Positions 23,296 through 32,257 of a stretch of 64,000 nt of DNA are shown here, one piece after another. Each line of letters begins with the position of its first letter. Positions within the stretch are counted from its first letter, which is position 1. The translations under genes were made by a program, and so were the position numbers. The notes under the pieces are model-generated. The model did no database searches. It had not been told where the DNA came from and saw nothing but the letters and a program-made list of their open reading frames with translations. Location: positions 310,001-374,000 of the forward strand of contig NZ_JAKRKC020000002.1 in the NCBI RefSeq assembly GCF_022664455.2, given 5' to 3'. The stretch comes from Actinomadura luzonensis (GTDB taxonomy: Bacteria > Actinomycetota > Actinomycetes > Streptosporangiales > Streptosporangiaceae).

Positions 23296-24640
23296 CGTCG
23301 GTGATGTCGAATGCGTAAGGTTGCGGGACATGACGGCTCGCCCGGGTCTTCAGTACGGTCAGCGCCCGCCCGACGTGCGCCTCGTCGCGCAGGTACTGGA
23401 GCAGGATGACGTTGTCGGACAGGTGGGACACGCCGCGTTCGGACAGCCTCGTGTGGCCGTACAGCTCGGCCGACTCGTAGGTCAGCAGGACGCTGATGGC
23501 CGCCCTCGAACAGTGGTTGAGCAGCGCGTAGACGAACTCCCTGAACCGCTTCTCGTCGGGGCAGGCCGCCGCGAGGTCGCCGAGGCTGTCGATCACCAGC
23601 CGGTGCGCGCCGGCCGCGTCGATGGTGTCGAGCAGGTCGTAGTACCACTGGTCGATGTAGATGTCGTTCGGTGAGTCGCAGCGCAGCACGGCGGTCCGGG
23701 AGCCGATGTCCCAGCCGAAGCCGCTGATCATGCGTTCGAGCTGGACGCGGTTCTCCTGCATCGAGGCGAACACGCCCGGCTCCCCGAGGCCCGCCCCGCC
23801 GTAGACGAACTGCAGCCCCATCACCGTCTTGCCGGACCCCGACGGGCCGATCACCAACGTGGCCGAGCCGGGCCAGTAGCCGTCGCCGACCAGCTCGTCC
23901 AGCGCCGTGATGCCGGACGTGGCCCGCCGTTCGCTCAGCTCGTACGGCCCGGCGTCGATGTCGCTGAGCCGGGGGAACACCCGGACGCCGGAGCTCTCGA
24001 TGCGATAGGCGTGCGCGCCGGAGCGGAAGTCGCTGCCGCGCAGCTTCAGCACCCGCAGGGCCCGGTTGTCGCGCTGCCCGGCGTCCTCGGTGGCGAGCAG
24101 CACGGCGGCGTCGGCGACGGCGAACTCAGGGCAGCCCTCCAGCTCGTCGCGCCGGTACTCGCCGAGCCACAGCGCCATCGTCCCGGTGGCGGCCAGCCGC
24201 CCCGCCAGCTGGTGGACGAACCCTTCGAACTCCCGCTCGCCCACCCCCCGGTAGCGCAGCGCCCGGAAGCTGTCGATGATCAGCAGCGAGCAGGGCCGCC
24301 GCTCCACCCGGCCGCTGATGCGGTCGAGCATGCCGGTCAGGCCGTTGTCGTCGAGCTCGCCGCTCAGGTCCTCGAACAGCACCGACCGGCCGATGCGGCC
24401 GGGGTCGAAGAACGACAGGGCCTCGCCGAAGTACAGGATCTTGCTCAGGGGCTCGGCGACGGTGCTGAGGTAGATCGCGGGAAGCTGCTCGGTGCCGTTC
24501 GCGAACGCGTACTGCTGCGCGAGGACGGTCTTGCCGCTGCCCGGCAGCCCCGCGATGAGGGCGATGGACGGGTCGATGAGACCGCCGCCGAGGATCGTGT
24601 CGAGCGGGGCCTGCCCGCTCGCCAGCCGCCGCTCAGGCAT
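23258..24640 (-). CDS. KaiC-like double-domain ATPase
   Basis: A 460-residue RecA-fold protein with two KaiC domains. CI: Walker A GLPGSGKT (residues ~31-38) and Walker B LLIIDSFRAL. CII: Walker A GPSGSGKT (~265-272) and HRLVIDSLGDLAA. Each half has the KaiC start pattern (SGQAPLDTILGGGL, SGITALDELVGDG). Paired catalytic glutamates after Walker A are not obvious. There is no KaiA or KaiB gene, so this is the clock-independent signalling class found in many bacteria. It overlaps the upstream RsbW-receiver gene by eight bases and the STAS gene by 38, implying coupled expression and a shared complex. Confidence 0.9.
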   Translation of the reverse strand: MPERRLASGQAPLDTILGGGLIDPSIALIAGLPGSGKTVLAQQYAFANGTEQLPAIYLSTVAEPLSKILYFGEALSFFDPGRIGRSVLFEDLSGELDDNGLTGMLDRISGRVERRPCSLLIIDSFRALRYRGVGEREFEGFVHQLAGRLAATGTMALWLGEYRRDELEGCPEFAVADAAVLLATEDAGQRDNRALRVLKLRGSDFRSGAHAYRIESSGVRVFPRLSDIDAGPYELSERRATSGITALDELVGDGYWPGSATLVIGPSGSGKTVMGLQFVYGGAGLGEPGVFASMQENRVQLERMISGFGWDIGSRTAVLRCDSPNDIYIDQWYYDLLDTIDAAGAHRLVIDSLGDLAAACPDEKRFREFVYALLNHCSRAAISVLLTYESAELYGHTRLSERGVSHLSDNVILLQYLRDEAHVGRALTVLKTRASRHVPQPYAFDITDDGISIKAPLKPV

Positions 24641-25424
24641 GGGGCGCCTCCACGGTGGACGGCTCGGTCAGCAGCCGCACCGCGGCCAGCACCTCGAGAG
24701 GGTGCACCGGCTTGCGCAGGAACCGGCTCGACCGCAGATCCCGCGGCGGCGGCAGGATCGACAGGGCCAGGACCGGGACGCCCGCCCGCATGAGGTCGTC
24801 GCAGAGCTGGACGGTCAGCCCGTTGGAGGTCATCAGGTCGACGATCGCCACCCGCGGCGGGCTCGCCGCCGCCGCGCGGCCGGCCTGCGCCGAACCCGTC
24901 ACCACCGTGGGATAGCCTTCGGCGTCCAGGAACGAGGACAGCGAACGACCGGCGAACCGGTCGCCGTCCACGAGCAGCACCCGGGGCGGGGCCGGACGGG
25001 CCGTCGCCGCGCCCGCGCGCCCCGCCCGGACGGGCACCCGCAGCCGGACCGTCGTGCCCTGCTCGCCGCGCCGGCCCGGCCGGATCGTCACCTCGTCGGC
25101 CAGCGCGAGCACGATCCGCAGGCCGCGCCCGCGATCGCCGGACGTCGTGCCGACCTCGAAGACGCCCTGGTCGGACACGGTGATCCAGACGCCCTGGTCG
25201 GTGTCCTCCCACCGCACGCACACCACGTCGGCGGCGCCGTGCTCGACCGCGTTGGCCGACAGCTCGTGCGTGATGAGCACGATCCGGTCCCGCTCCCGCT
25301 CCGCGAACCCCGCCTCCTCGGCCAGGCGGCCGACGAAGGCCCGGATATCGGCCAGCACCTCGCGGCTCACCGGAAACAGGTACTCGATCGGCTCACTCGA
25401 CTCCGAGCCAGGCACTAAGGCCAT
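24633..25424 (-). CDS. RsbW-like ATPase fused to receiver domain
   Basis: A 263-residue fusion. Residues ~10-135 are an anti-sigma-type HATPase (N box LITHELSANAVEHGAADVV; G1 VSDQGVF; G2 GDRGRGLRIVLALAD). Residues ~150-258 are a response-regulator receiver: acidic LVDGDR, phosphoacceptor Asp in VAIVDLMTSNG, Ser in VLALSIL and Lys in FLRKPV, so it looks phosphorylatable. ATG follows GGGAGGCCC. It is the first gene of the KaiC module. Inference: the receiver gates the anti-sigma kinase, with the KaiC-like ATPase as an extra input. The sigma target is not in this operon. Confidence 0.87.
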   Translation of the reverse strand: MALVPGSESSEPIEYLFPVSREVLADIRAFVGRLAEEAGFAERERDRIVLITHELSANAVEHGAADVVCVRWEDTDQGVWITVSDQGVFEVGTTSGDRGRGLRIVLALADEVTIRPGRRGEQGTTVRLRVPVRAGRAGAATARPAPPRVLLVDGDRFAGRSLSSFLDAEGYPTVVTGSAQAGRAAAASPPRVAIVDLMTSNGLTVQLCDDLMRAGVPVLALSILPPPRDLRSSRFLRKPVHPLEVLAAVRLLTEPSTVEAPHA

Positions 25425-25561
25425 AACCGGGCCTCCCTCCGGCCCTCCCCGCCGACGGTGACCCCGGGCGGCGCCGTCGCCCATTCCATGCCCGGCCCCG
25501 ATCCGGCTAAGCAGCCGCGCCCGCCCTGTTTCGCCGCCCGGCACCGGCGGCGCGGGCATCC

Positions 25562-28158
25562 TCAGCCGTCCGCGCTGAGGATGCCCAGCTCGACGGCCCG
25601 GGCCACGGCCTGCCGGCGGGTACGGCTGTGCAGCTTGTGCAGCACGGCCGCGACGTGACTGCCCACGGTGCGGACCGAGACGACGAGCCGGTCGGCGATC
25701 TGCGCGTTGGTCAGGCCCTCGGCCAGGAGTCGCAGGACCTCCGCCTGGCGTTCGGTCAGCCCGGCCGGGTTGAGCCGGGTCGCGGGCACGGGGCCGCGCG
25801 GGATCCGGGTGACGCCCGCGCGTCGCAGACCGGCCCGCACCAGCCGGGCCAGCGGCTCGGCGCCGAGCGTGTCCAGCAGGGCGAGCGCGGCCAGCCGGTC
25901 CGCGGGGTCCGGGCTGTCGGCCTGGGCCAGCGCGTGCTCGTACGGGCAGCCGGCCGCCCGCCAGGTCTCGGCCGCCTCACGCCAGCGGCCGGCGGCCAGC
26001 AGCGCGTACGGATGGTCCACCTCCGGAGGGGTGACGCGGTGGCCGGCGCGGCCCAGCCAGTACCCGAGGTCGGCCCGTTCGGCGGGTTTGCCGCAGTCGC
26101 GCGTCAGCTCGTAGACCTCGATCAGCTCGTCCGCGGCCACGCCGGTGTCGCGGCCGAGCGCGGCCGCCTCGGCCAGCGCGGCAGCGGCCGCCGCTATGCG
26201 CTGGCGCTCCCGCAGCGGCACGGCGACCCGCCAGGCCTCGCGCAGCATCTCCGGAGCGGCTGCCTCGCCGCGACGCGACCGGGCGCGGCCGGCGAGGATC
26301 AGCGCGGCGCAACGCACCGGCGGGGCGCCGTCCAGGGCAGGCCGCACGCTCGAGAGCGCGCCGTCGAAATCGGCGATCGCGAGCCGGAGCTGCCCCTGGG
26401 AGCACTGCAGGTACGCGGCGAACATCATGAACTCCACGCGTTCGGCGAACGCGATGGCCTGGTCGACGTATCGCCCGGCGATGTCGAGCCGCAGCCGCTC
26501 CACCTCACACTGAATGAGGTTCACATACGCTCGGCAGACGTGCTCCGGCTCGTCGGCGGCGAGCGCGACGCGCAGGCTCTCCTGCATGGTGGCGGTGGCA
26601 CGGGGGTTATTGAGCCGGTACAGGGCGAGGGCGAGGCTGTTGAGCGCGTGGGACAACGTGGCGGGGTCGTCCCCGCCGAGCGCGATGGCCCGCCGCGCCG
26701 CCGGGACGGCTTCGGCGTCGCGGCCGTTCAGCGCGTGCAGATGCGCCTGGTTGCCGAGCGCCGCGGCCAGCGGCCCGGCCTCGCCCGCCTGCGACGTGAC
26801 GGTGACGGCCGCCCCGGCCGCCGCGTCCGCGGCTTCGGGGTCTCCTGCCCACCAGCAGATGCGCGACAGCCACCGCAGGGAGTGCCCGAGGGCGCGCGCA
26901 TCCCCGCCGCGCCGCAGCTCGACCGCCCGCCGCTGGGCCGCCAGCGTGTCGCCGGGCGGGGCGTCGACGGTGTAGTTCTCGATCGCCAGGGCCTGCCACA
27001 GGTCGGCCTCGTCCCGCGGATCGAGCGCCGGGCGCAGGCCGAGCACCCGCCGCAGGTGCGCCGCCGCCTCGCGGTGCGCCCCGGCCGCGATCGCCTCCGC
27101 GCCGCGACCGGTCCGTAGGCGAGAACGGCGGCGGTGTCGCCGGCCTGCCAGGCCGCGTGGTGCACCACCCGCGACGCCTCGGCCTCCGGCCGCGCCAGCA
27201 GCGCGGCCAGCACGCCGCGGTGCGCCGCCACCTGCTGGGCCACCGGCATCGCCGCCACCACCGCGCGCCGGGCCAGCTCGTGCCGGAAGCTGACCGCGCC
27301 CGGCGTGACCGTGATCAGGCCCCGCCGCTCGGCCCTGGCCAGCGCCGTCGAGCCGTCCGGCGCCAGCGCCTCCACCAGCCAGTACGGCACCGGCGACGGC
27401 ACCACGGCGAGCCGTCGCACCACCTCCAGCGAGGCCGCGTCCAGGCGCTCCACCCGGGCCAGGACGGCATCGGCGATCGTCGGCGGCAGGCCGGCCGCGT
27501 CCCCGGCGGCCAGCACTTCGGCCACGAAGTACGGGTTGCCGCCGGTGACCGCGTGCACCTCGCCCGGATCGGCCCGCGTGGCCGCGGCGGCGGCGAGACG
27601 GCGTACCGCGGCCACGCTGAGCGGGGCCGGGCGCAGCCGGCGCGCCCGCTCCACCCCGGCGATCAGCCCGAGGAGCCGGCGCAGCGGATGGCCGCCGTCC
27701 AGCTCCTCCTCGCGGTAGGTGAGCACCAGCGCCAGCGGCCAGCCCGCGAGGCGGCGCACCAGGTAGCGCAGCGCGTCCACGCTCGCCTCGTCGGCCGCGT
27801 GCACGTCCTCCACCACCAGCACCGCCGGCCGCCCGGCCGGGCCGAACTCGGCCCGCAGGCCCTCCAGCACCTCGGCCCGGTCGCCCCGCTCCAGCGCCCG
27901 CGACAACTGTCCGCCGACGCTGCCGATCAGGTCGCGGAACGGGCCGAGCACCCGCGGGGTCGCCAGGTCGTCGCAGTAGCCGGCCAGCAGCCGCGTCCCC
28001 GCGGGCAGCAGCCCGCCGATGGACTCGACCAGGCTCGACTTGCCGATCCCGGCCTCGCCGCAGATGAGGACCACGGTGCCGGCACCCTCGGCGGCGTCCC
28101 TGGCGGCGCCGGCCAGTGCCGCCAGCTCCGCCTCGCGCTCCAGGATGACCGCGTCCAT
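25562..28158 (-). pseudogene. LuxR-family AAA-type (LAL-like) regulator, frameshifted
   Basis: A large regulator of ~865 residues if one base is restored. N-terminal frame: Walker A CGEAGIGKSS and Walker B AVLVVEDVHAADE, running to AVLAYGPVAAR. The homologous sequence continues in another frame from EAIAAGAHREAAAHLRRVL through TPR-like repeats to a C-terminal LuxR helix-turn-helix (LTERQAEVLRLLAEGLTNAQ). The break is at about 27095-27101, where one C on the plus strand (a G on the coding strand) is missing. The span is 2597 bases, one short of a multiple of three. Either a natural null mutation or a sequencing error in a GC run. Start likely leaderless (CACAAT seven bases upstream). Confidence 0.85.
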
Positions 28159-28232
28159 CCCTCGGATTGTGGCCGCGCCTCCGGGTGCTGCCCAGGTCCA
28201 CTTCCGGGTCGCGCGCACCGGCCGCCGCCCGT

Positions 28233-28266
28233 CCGGTCTCGGTAGCGCCGCGGCCCGGTCTCGGTA
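28233..28266. repeat. Direct repeat in regulator/RCC1 gap
   Basis: CCGGTCTCGGTA occurs at 28233-28244 and 28255-28266, 22 bases (two helical turns) apart, upstream of both divergent genes. The geometry suits a dimeric LuxR-type activator. Confidence 0.5.
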
Positions 28267-28358
28267 TCAGCGACCGATGTCAGGGCGGTGCGGGCGCCCG
28301 TACAACGTGAGGAAGCTCCGCGGACGGCGCCGCCGGCTGCGGATCCACGACACGCGGA

Positions 28359-28389
28359 TGCCGGAGAGGCGGGGAATCCCCCTCCGGCA
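28359..28389 (+). promoter_or_regulatory. Hairpin in RCC1 gene leader
   Basis: TGCCGGAG pairs with CTCCGGCA, enclosing a second short stem GGGG/CCCC with AAT loop. It ends 17 bases before the ATG and just upstream of the ribosome site GGGAG; it may stabilise the mRNA or influence translation. Confidence 0.4.
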
Positions 28390-28406
28390 CCAGATCGGGA
28401 GCGCAC

Positions 28407-29654
28407 ATGGTTGTCAACGATCAGACCGGCCACGACGCCCGCCGGAGCCGGGGAGCCCGGGGGGCCGGCCGGCGCGGAGGACGCTGGGCCGGCTACGCGG
28501 TGACGACGGTCCTGGCGGCCGTCGTCACCCTGCTGCCGGCGGGCGGACCGGCCTTCGCCGACGATCCTCCGGGAACCGTCCGTGGCTGGGGTGACAACAG
28601 CTCAGGGCAGCTGGGAGACGGCACCACGGTCAACCGGTTGACGCCGACGTCCCTGCCGAGGCCGGACGGGAGGCCGATCGACTCGATGGCCGCGGGCGCC
28701 GCGCACACGCTGGCGGTCGATGACCTGTTCAGGGTGTGGGCCTGGGGGAACAACGACGCCGGCGCGCTCGGGGACGGCACCAGGACGAGGCGCGCCTCTC
28801 CGGTCCTGGTGGCCGGTCTCGGAAACGTGTTCAGCGTCGCGGCCGGCGCGGCGCACAGCCTCGCCCTGGACCGCGACGGCGCGGTGTGGGCGTGGGGCAG
28901 CAACGGCAACGGTCAGCTCGGCGACGGGACGACCCAGCTCCGGACCCGGCCGGTCCGGGTCCAGGGGCTGCCGGGGCCGGCGCTGCAGATCAGCGCCGGC
29001 GACTTCCACAGCCTGGCCGTGCTGAACGACGGCTCGTTGTGGGCCTGGGGGCTCAACAACCACGGCCAGCTCGGCGACGGCACGATCACCGGCCGGAGCC
29101 TGCCGGTGCGCGTGCCGCTGCCGGACACGGCGTCGCGGGCGCTGCGCGTGGACGGCGGCAGCGCCCACACCGTGGCGATCCTCGGCGACGTGGGCGCGTG
29201 GACCTGGGGCGACAACAGGCGGGGACAGCTCGGCGACGGCACCACCGTCGAACGGCGCCGTCCCGTCCGGGTGCCGGTGCCCGGCCGGTCCGTGATCGAC
29301 GTCAGCGCCGGGACGAGCCACACCCTGGCTCTGGTGGAGGGCCGGCCGAACGTGGCGTTCGCCTGGGGGGACAACACCTTCGGCCAGCTCGGCGACGGCA
29401 CCACGACGCCGCGCACGGCTCCGGTCCGGGTCGGCCTGGTCAACCCCACCGATCTGGAGGCCGGCGCCTTCCACAACCTGGCGATCGAGGCGCTCAGCGT
29501 CACCGCGCTGCGGACCTGGGGGCTCAACGACACGGGCCAGCTCGGCGACGGCACCACCGTCAACCGGAACGTGCCCGTGCCGGTCAACCTGCCCGTCCGC
29601 GTCTGCCGGATGGCCGCGGGGGCCCGCCACTCCTTCTGCCCGGCCTTCCTCTGA
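28407..29654 (+). CDS. Secreted RCC1-repeat beta-propeller protein
   Basis: A 415-residue exported protein. After a basic N terminus, a hydrophobic segment (VTTVLAAVVTLLPAGGPAFA) ends in a likely signal-peptidase site before DDPP. Seven RCC1 repeats follow, each with the core W-G-x-N-x-x-G-Q-L-G-D-G-T; the second has A for Q. Seven repeats make one complete propeller. Such bacterial RCC1 proteins are probably binding scaffolds; the ligand is unknown. It is followed by another secreted protein gene about 90 bases downstream, possibly co-expressed. Confidence 0.9.
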   Translation: MVVNDQTGHDARRSRGARGAGRRGGRWAGYAVTTVLAAVVTLLPAGGPAFADDPPGTVRGWGDNSSGQLGDGTTVNRLTPTSLPRPDGRPIDSMAAGAAHTLAVDDLFRVWAWGNNDAGALGDGTRTRRASPVLVAGLGNVFSVAAGAAHSLALDRDGAVWAWGSNGNGQLGDGTTQLRTRPVRVQGLPGPALQISAGDFHSLAVLNDGSLWAWGLNNHGQLGDGTITGRSLPVRVPLPDTASRALRVDGGSAHTVAILGDVGAWTWGDNRRGQLGDGTTVERRRPVRVPVPGRSVIDVSAGTSHTLALVEGRPNVAFAWGDNTFGQLGDGTTTPRTAPVRVGLVNPTDLEAGAFHNLAIEALSVTALRTWGLNDTGQLGDGTTVNRNVPVPVNLPVRVCRMAAGARHSFCPAFL

Positions 29655-29747
29655 GCGACCCGGCCGGACGACCCATGGCACCGGATGGAACACCCATGAG
29701 GCAGGCGCCGGCGGGGCGCCGTCCCACACGAGACAAGGGGGAGTCGC

Positions 29748-30641
29748 ATGTCTGTACATGAACCGCGCCACGGCGGGAGCCGGACGCGCGGACGAAGGCG
29801 GCGCGTGCTGGGCGCGCTCGGCGGCGTGGCGGCGCTGGCCGTCCTGCCGGTCGCCCTGGTCGCCCGGCCCGCGACGGCGGCTCCCTGCTACGGCGACTGC
29901 CAGCCGGGAGTGGTGCGCGGCGGCGGCGTTCTCAGGTACGACGCGTCCGTGGGGTTCGACGACCAGATCACCGTCAGCCTCGACAACGGATTCCTCGTCC
30001 TCACCGACCCCACCGGCCTGATCGCCTCGGGCACCTCGGACTGCACCGTGACCCCGCACCAGGCCCGCTGCCCGGCCGGACCCGCCCCGTCCGTCCGGAT
30101 CCGCGGCCTGGACGGCGACGACGTGATCACCAACACGACCGGCTTCCCGTCCACCCTGTTCGGCAACGCCGGCAACGACCAGGTCACCGGCGGTTCCGGG
30201 GCCGACAGGCTGGTCGGCGGCCGCGGCAGCGACGTGCTGCGCGGCGGTGACGGGTCCGACACCGCCGCCTACGCCGAGTTCGCGAGCACGCTCGGCCTGC
30301 ACGCCGACCTCGACGGCGCGACGGGCGACGACGGCAACGCCGACGACGGCCCCGAAGGAGCGCGCGACACCATCGCCGCCGACGTGGAGAACCTGGAGGG
30401 CAACGGCGGCGACGACGTGCTGATCGGCAACGCGGGCCCGAACGTGATCGACGGCGGGAACGGCAACGACCGGATCCAGGGCCTGGGCGGCGACGACCAG
30501 CTCCTGGGCCGGACCGGCACCGGCACCCTCGACGGCGGCGCGGGCACCGACCGCTGCACGTCCGACAACCGCAGCACGAACGCGCCGCCCTACACCTTCG
30601 TGGGCTGCGAGATCACGCAGATCATCGGCGCGGGGGGCTGA
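29748..30641 (+). CDS. Secreted RTX-like calcium-binding repeat protein
   Basis: A 297-residue exported protein with an Arg-rich N terminus, hydrophobic helix (VLGALGGVAALAVLPVALVA) and signal cleavage near ATAAP. From ~120 it has nonapeptide repeats of GGxGxDxxx type (GNAGNDQVTGGSGADRLVGG; GGNGNDRIQGLGGDDQLLG), which fold as a calcium-stabilised beta roll. Four cysteines suggest two disulfides. No catalytic domain is seen and no type I secretion genes are nearby, so export is by the general pathway. Ribosome site AGGGGGAG precedes the ATG. Confidence 0.88.
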   Translation: MSVHEPRHGGSRTRGRRRRVLGALGGVAALAVLPVALVARPATAAPCYGDCQPGVVRGGGVLRYDASVGFDDQITVSLDNGFLVLTDPTGLIASGTSDCTVTPHQARCPAGPAPSVRIRGLDGDDVITNTTGFPSTLFGNAGNDQVTGGSGADRLVGGRGSDVLRGGDGSDTAAYAEFASTLGLHADLDGATGDDGNADDGPEGARDTIAADVENLEGNGGDDVLIGNAGPNVIDGGNGNDRIQGLGGDDQLLGRTGTGTLDGGAGTDRCTSDNRSTNAPPYTFVGCEITQIIGAGG

Positions 30642-30650
30642 GCGCGCCCG

Positions 30651-30685
30651 GGCCGGTGGCGGCGTGCGCGAACCAGCCACCGGCC
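30651..30685. terminator. Hairpin between convergent genes
   Basis: GGCCGGTGGC pairs perfectly with GCCACCGGCC across a 15-base loop, ten bases after the RTX-like gene stop. There is no U-tract on either side, as is common for actinomycete terminators. Confidence 0.5.
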
Positions 30686-30728
30686 GGGCCGCTCGCACCG
30701 ACGCCGCCGGCCTCCGGCACGAGGCTCC

Positions 30729-30756
30729 TTCTGTCAGTCCTCTTCTGTCAGTCCTC
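30729..30756. repeat. 14-bp tandem duplication over a stop codon
   Basis: TTCTGTCAGTCCTC occurs twice back to back, spanning the last codons and stop of the minus-strand 100-residue gene. The second copy supplies the used stop and the first copy a redundant Glu-Asp-stop in the same relative register. Confidence 0.85.
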
Positions 30757-31050
30757 GCGGCGCCAGGCGCGCAGGACGCGGCGGGCCTGGTGACGGCTGC
30801 GCCGGCGGTCCTCGCGGCGGATGCGGTAGCCCTCCCGGCCCCCGCTGACGCCGCCGAGGTCGAAGAGGTAGTAGGCGGTGGCGCGCCAGTGGCAGCCGCT
30901 GGTGCGGTGGTTCAGGGACGCGCTGTCGGCGGTGATCGCCTCCGGCAGCGTGCAGGGCCCGAACCGGTGGTCGTGCACGGGCACGCAGGTCGCCATCGGC
31001 GCGTCGGCCAGCCGCACCCACCAGGGCCGGGTCTTGTCGGTCTTGCTCAT
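30748..31050 (-). CDS. Conserved actinomycete hypothetical protein (100 residues)
   Basis: A small cytoplasmic protein beginning MSKTDKTRPWWVRLADAPM. It has a conserved-looking centre with His/Cys pairs (PVHDHRFGPCTLPEAI ... HRTSGCHWRAT), which might bind a metal, and a strongly basic C-terminal tail (RREDRRRSRHQARRVLRAWR) that could bind nucleic acid. I recognise it only as a common uncharacterised actinomycete protein. The start is supported by AGGTGA upstream of the ATG. Monocistronic. Confidence 0.7.
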   Translation of the reverse strand: MSKTDKTRPWWVRLADAPMATCVPVHDHRFGPCTLPEAITADSASLNHRTSGCHWRATAYYLFDLGGVSGGREGYRIRREDRRRSRHQARRVLRAWRRED

Positions 31051-31212
31051 ACGGTCACCTTTCGGCTCCGTGACACCCCGGGCTGGGGCTGTCACAAGAC
31101 CGGATGCACCGTGATCACCTCCGACTTCCGCGTACGACACCTCGGCTTCGAGAGCGACGCTACCGCGTGCCCCGCGCGTGCGCGCAAGAGCCCGGCGTCC
31201 GTGCGACGCCCG

Positions 31213-32100
31213 CTACCGCCGCCGGGCCCGGCCGCCGATCGTGTCCAGGTCGGCGAGGTCCTCGTCACTGAGCGGGAGGCCCGCGCCGGCGACGTTCTCC
31301 CGCAGGTGCCGCACGGACGAGGTCCCGGGGATCAGCAGGATGTTCGGCGACCGGCGCAGCAGCCACGCCAGCGCCACCGCCATCGGCGTGGCGTCCAGCC
31401 GGGCGGCCACCGCCGACAGCGCCTCCGACTGGAGCGGGCTGAACCCGCCGAGCGGGAAGAAGGGGATGTAGGCCACGTTCTCGGCGGCGAGCCGGTCGAT
31501 GAGCTCGTCGTCGTGCCGGTGGGCGAGGTTGTACAGGTTCTGGACGCTGACGACCGGGGCGATCGCCTGGGCCTCCGTGACCTGCTCCGCTGTGGCGTTG
31601 CTGACGCCGAGATGCCGGATGAGGCCCTGCCGCCGCAGCTCGGCGAGCGTTTCGAAGGCCCGCGCCAGCGAGCCGGGCCGCGGGCCCTGGGCGTCGCCGA
31701 GGCGCAGGTGGACGAGGTCCAGGGTGTCGAGCCCGAGGGTTTCGAGGTTCTCCTCGACGGCGCGGCGCAGCTGGTCGGGCTCGCGGGCCGGCGGCCAGCC
31801 GCCCCGCTCGTCGCGGGTGGCTCCCACCTTCGTGACGACGTGCAGGGTGCCGGGGTAGGGGTGCAGCGCCTCGCGGATGAGCTCGTTGGTGACGCGGGGG
31901 CCGTAGGCGGCCGCGGTGTCGATGTGGGTGATGCCGAGGCCGACGGCCTCGCGGAGGACGGCGAGGGCGGCGTCGCGGTCGGCGGGCGGACCCATCACGC
32001 CGGGCCCGGCGAGCTGCATGGCGCCGTAGCCGAACCGGGTGACGGTCAGGTCGCCGAGGGTCCAGGTGCCGCCGGGGAGGGGCTGAGAGGTCGTGCTCAC
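31213..32100 (-). CDS. Aldo/keto reductase
   Basis: A 295-residue NADPH-dependent aldo/keto reductase. The catalytic tetrad can be placed as Asp and Tyr in GITHIDTAAAYGPRV, Lys in HVVTKVG and His in LDLVHLRLG; the C-terminal coenzyme block is ILLIPGTSSVRHLRENV. Size and motifs match the YajO/oxidoreductase branch. GTG start. Divergent from a LysR regulator with an inverted repeat in between, the classic arrangement of a LysR regulator and its target. Confidence 0.92.
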   Translation of the reverse strand: MSTTSQPLPGGTWTLGDLTVTRFGYGAMQLAGPGVMGPPADRDAALAVLREAVGLGITHIDTAAAYGPRVTNELIREALHPYPGTLHVVTKVGATRDERGGWPPAREPDQLRRAVEENLETLGLDTLDLVHLRLGDAQGPRPGSLARAFETLAELRRQGLIRHLGVSNATAEQVTEAQAIAPVVSVQNLYNLAHRHDDELIDRLAAENVAYIPFFPLGGFSPLQSEALSAVAARLDATPMAVALAWLLRRSPNILLIPGTSSVRHLRENVAGAGLPLSDEDLADLDTIGGRARRR

Positions 32101-32221
32101 GATGGTGCGGCCTTTCGAGGGTCGCCGGCGGCTCCTCGTGGGAGCGCCGCCGGGAACGGTGCGTGCCAGGACATCGTGCAGGCCGGCGGGGGACGCCGTC
32201 CAAGACCGGCTCGATCAGTGC

Positions 32222-32251
32222 TGATACCGCCCCGGTATCACCGGCTATCAT
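32222..32251 (+). promoter_or_regulatory. LysR-type operator and leaderless promoter
   Basis: TGATACC (32222-32228) and GGTATCA (32234-32240) form a perfect 7-bp inverted repeat with a 5-bp centre, matching the T-N11-A LysR box. TATCAT at 32246-32251 is a good -10 ending six bases before the LysR GTG, suggesting a leaderless, autoregulated gene. Confidence 0.6.
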
Positions 32252-32257
32252 GCCCGC

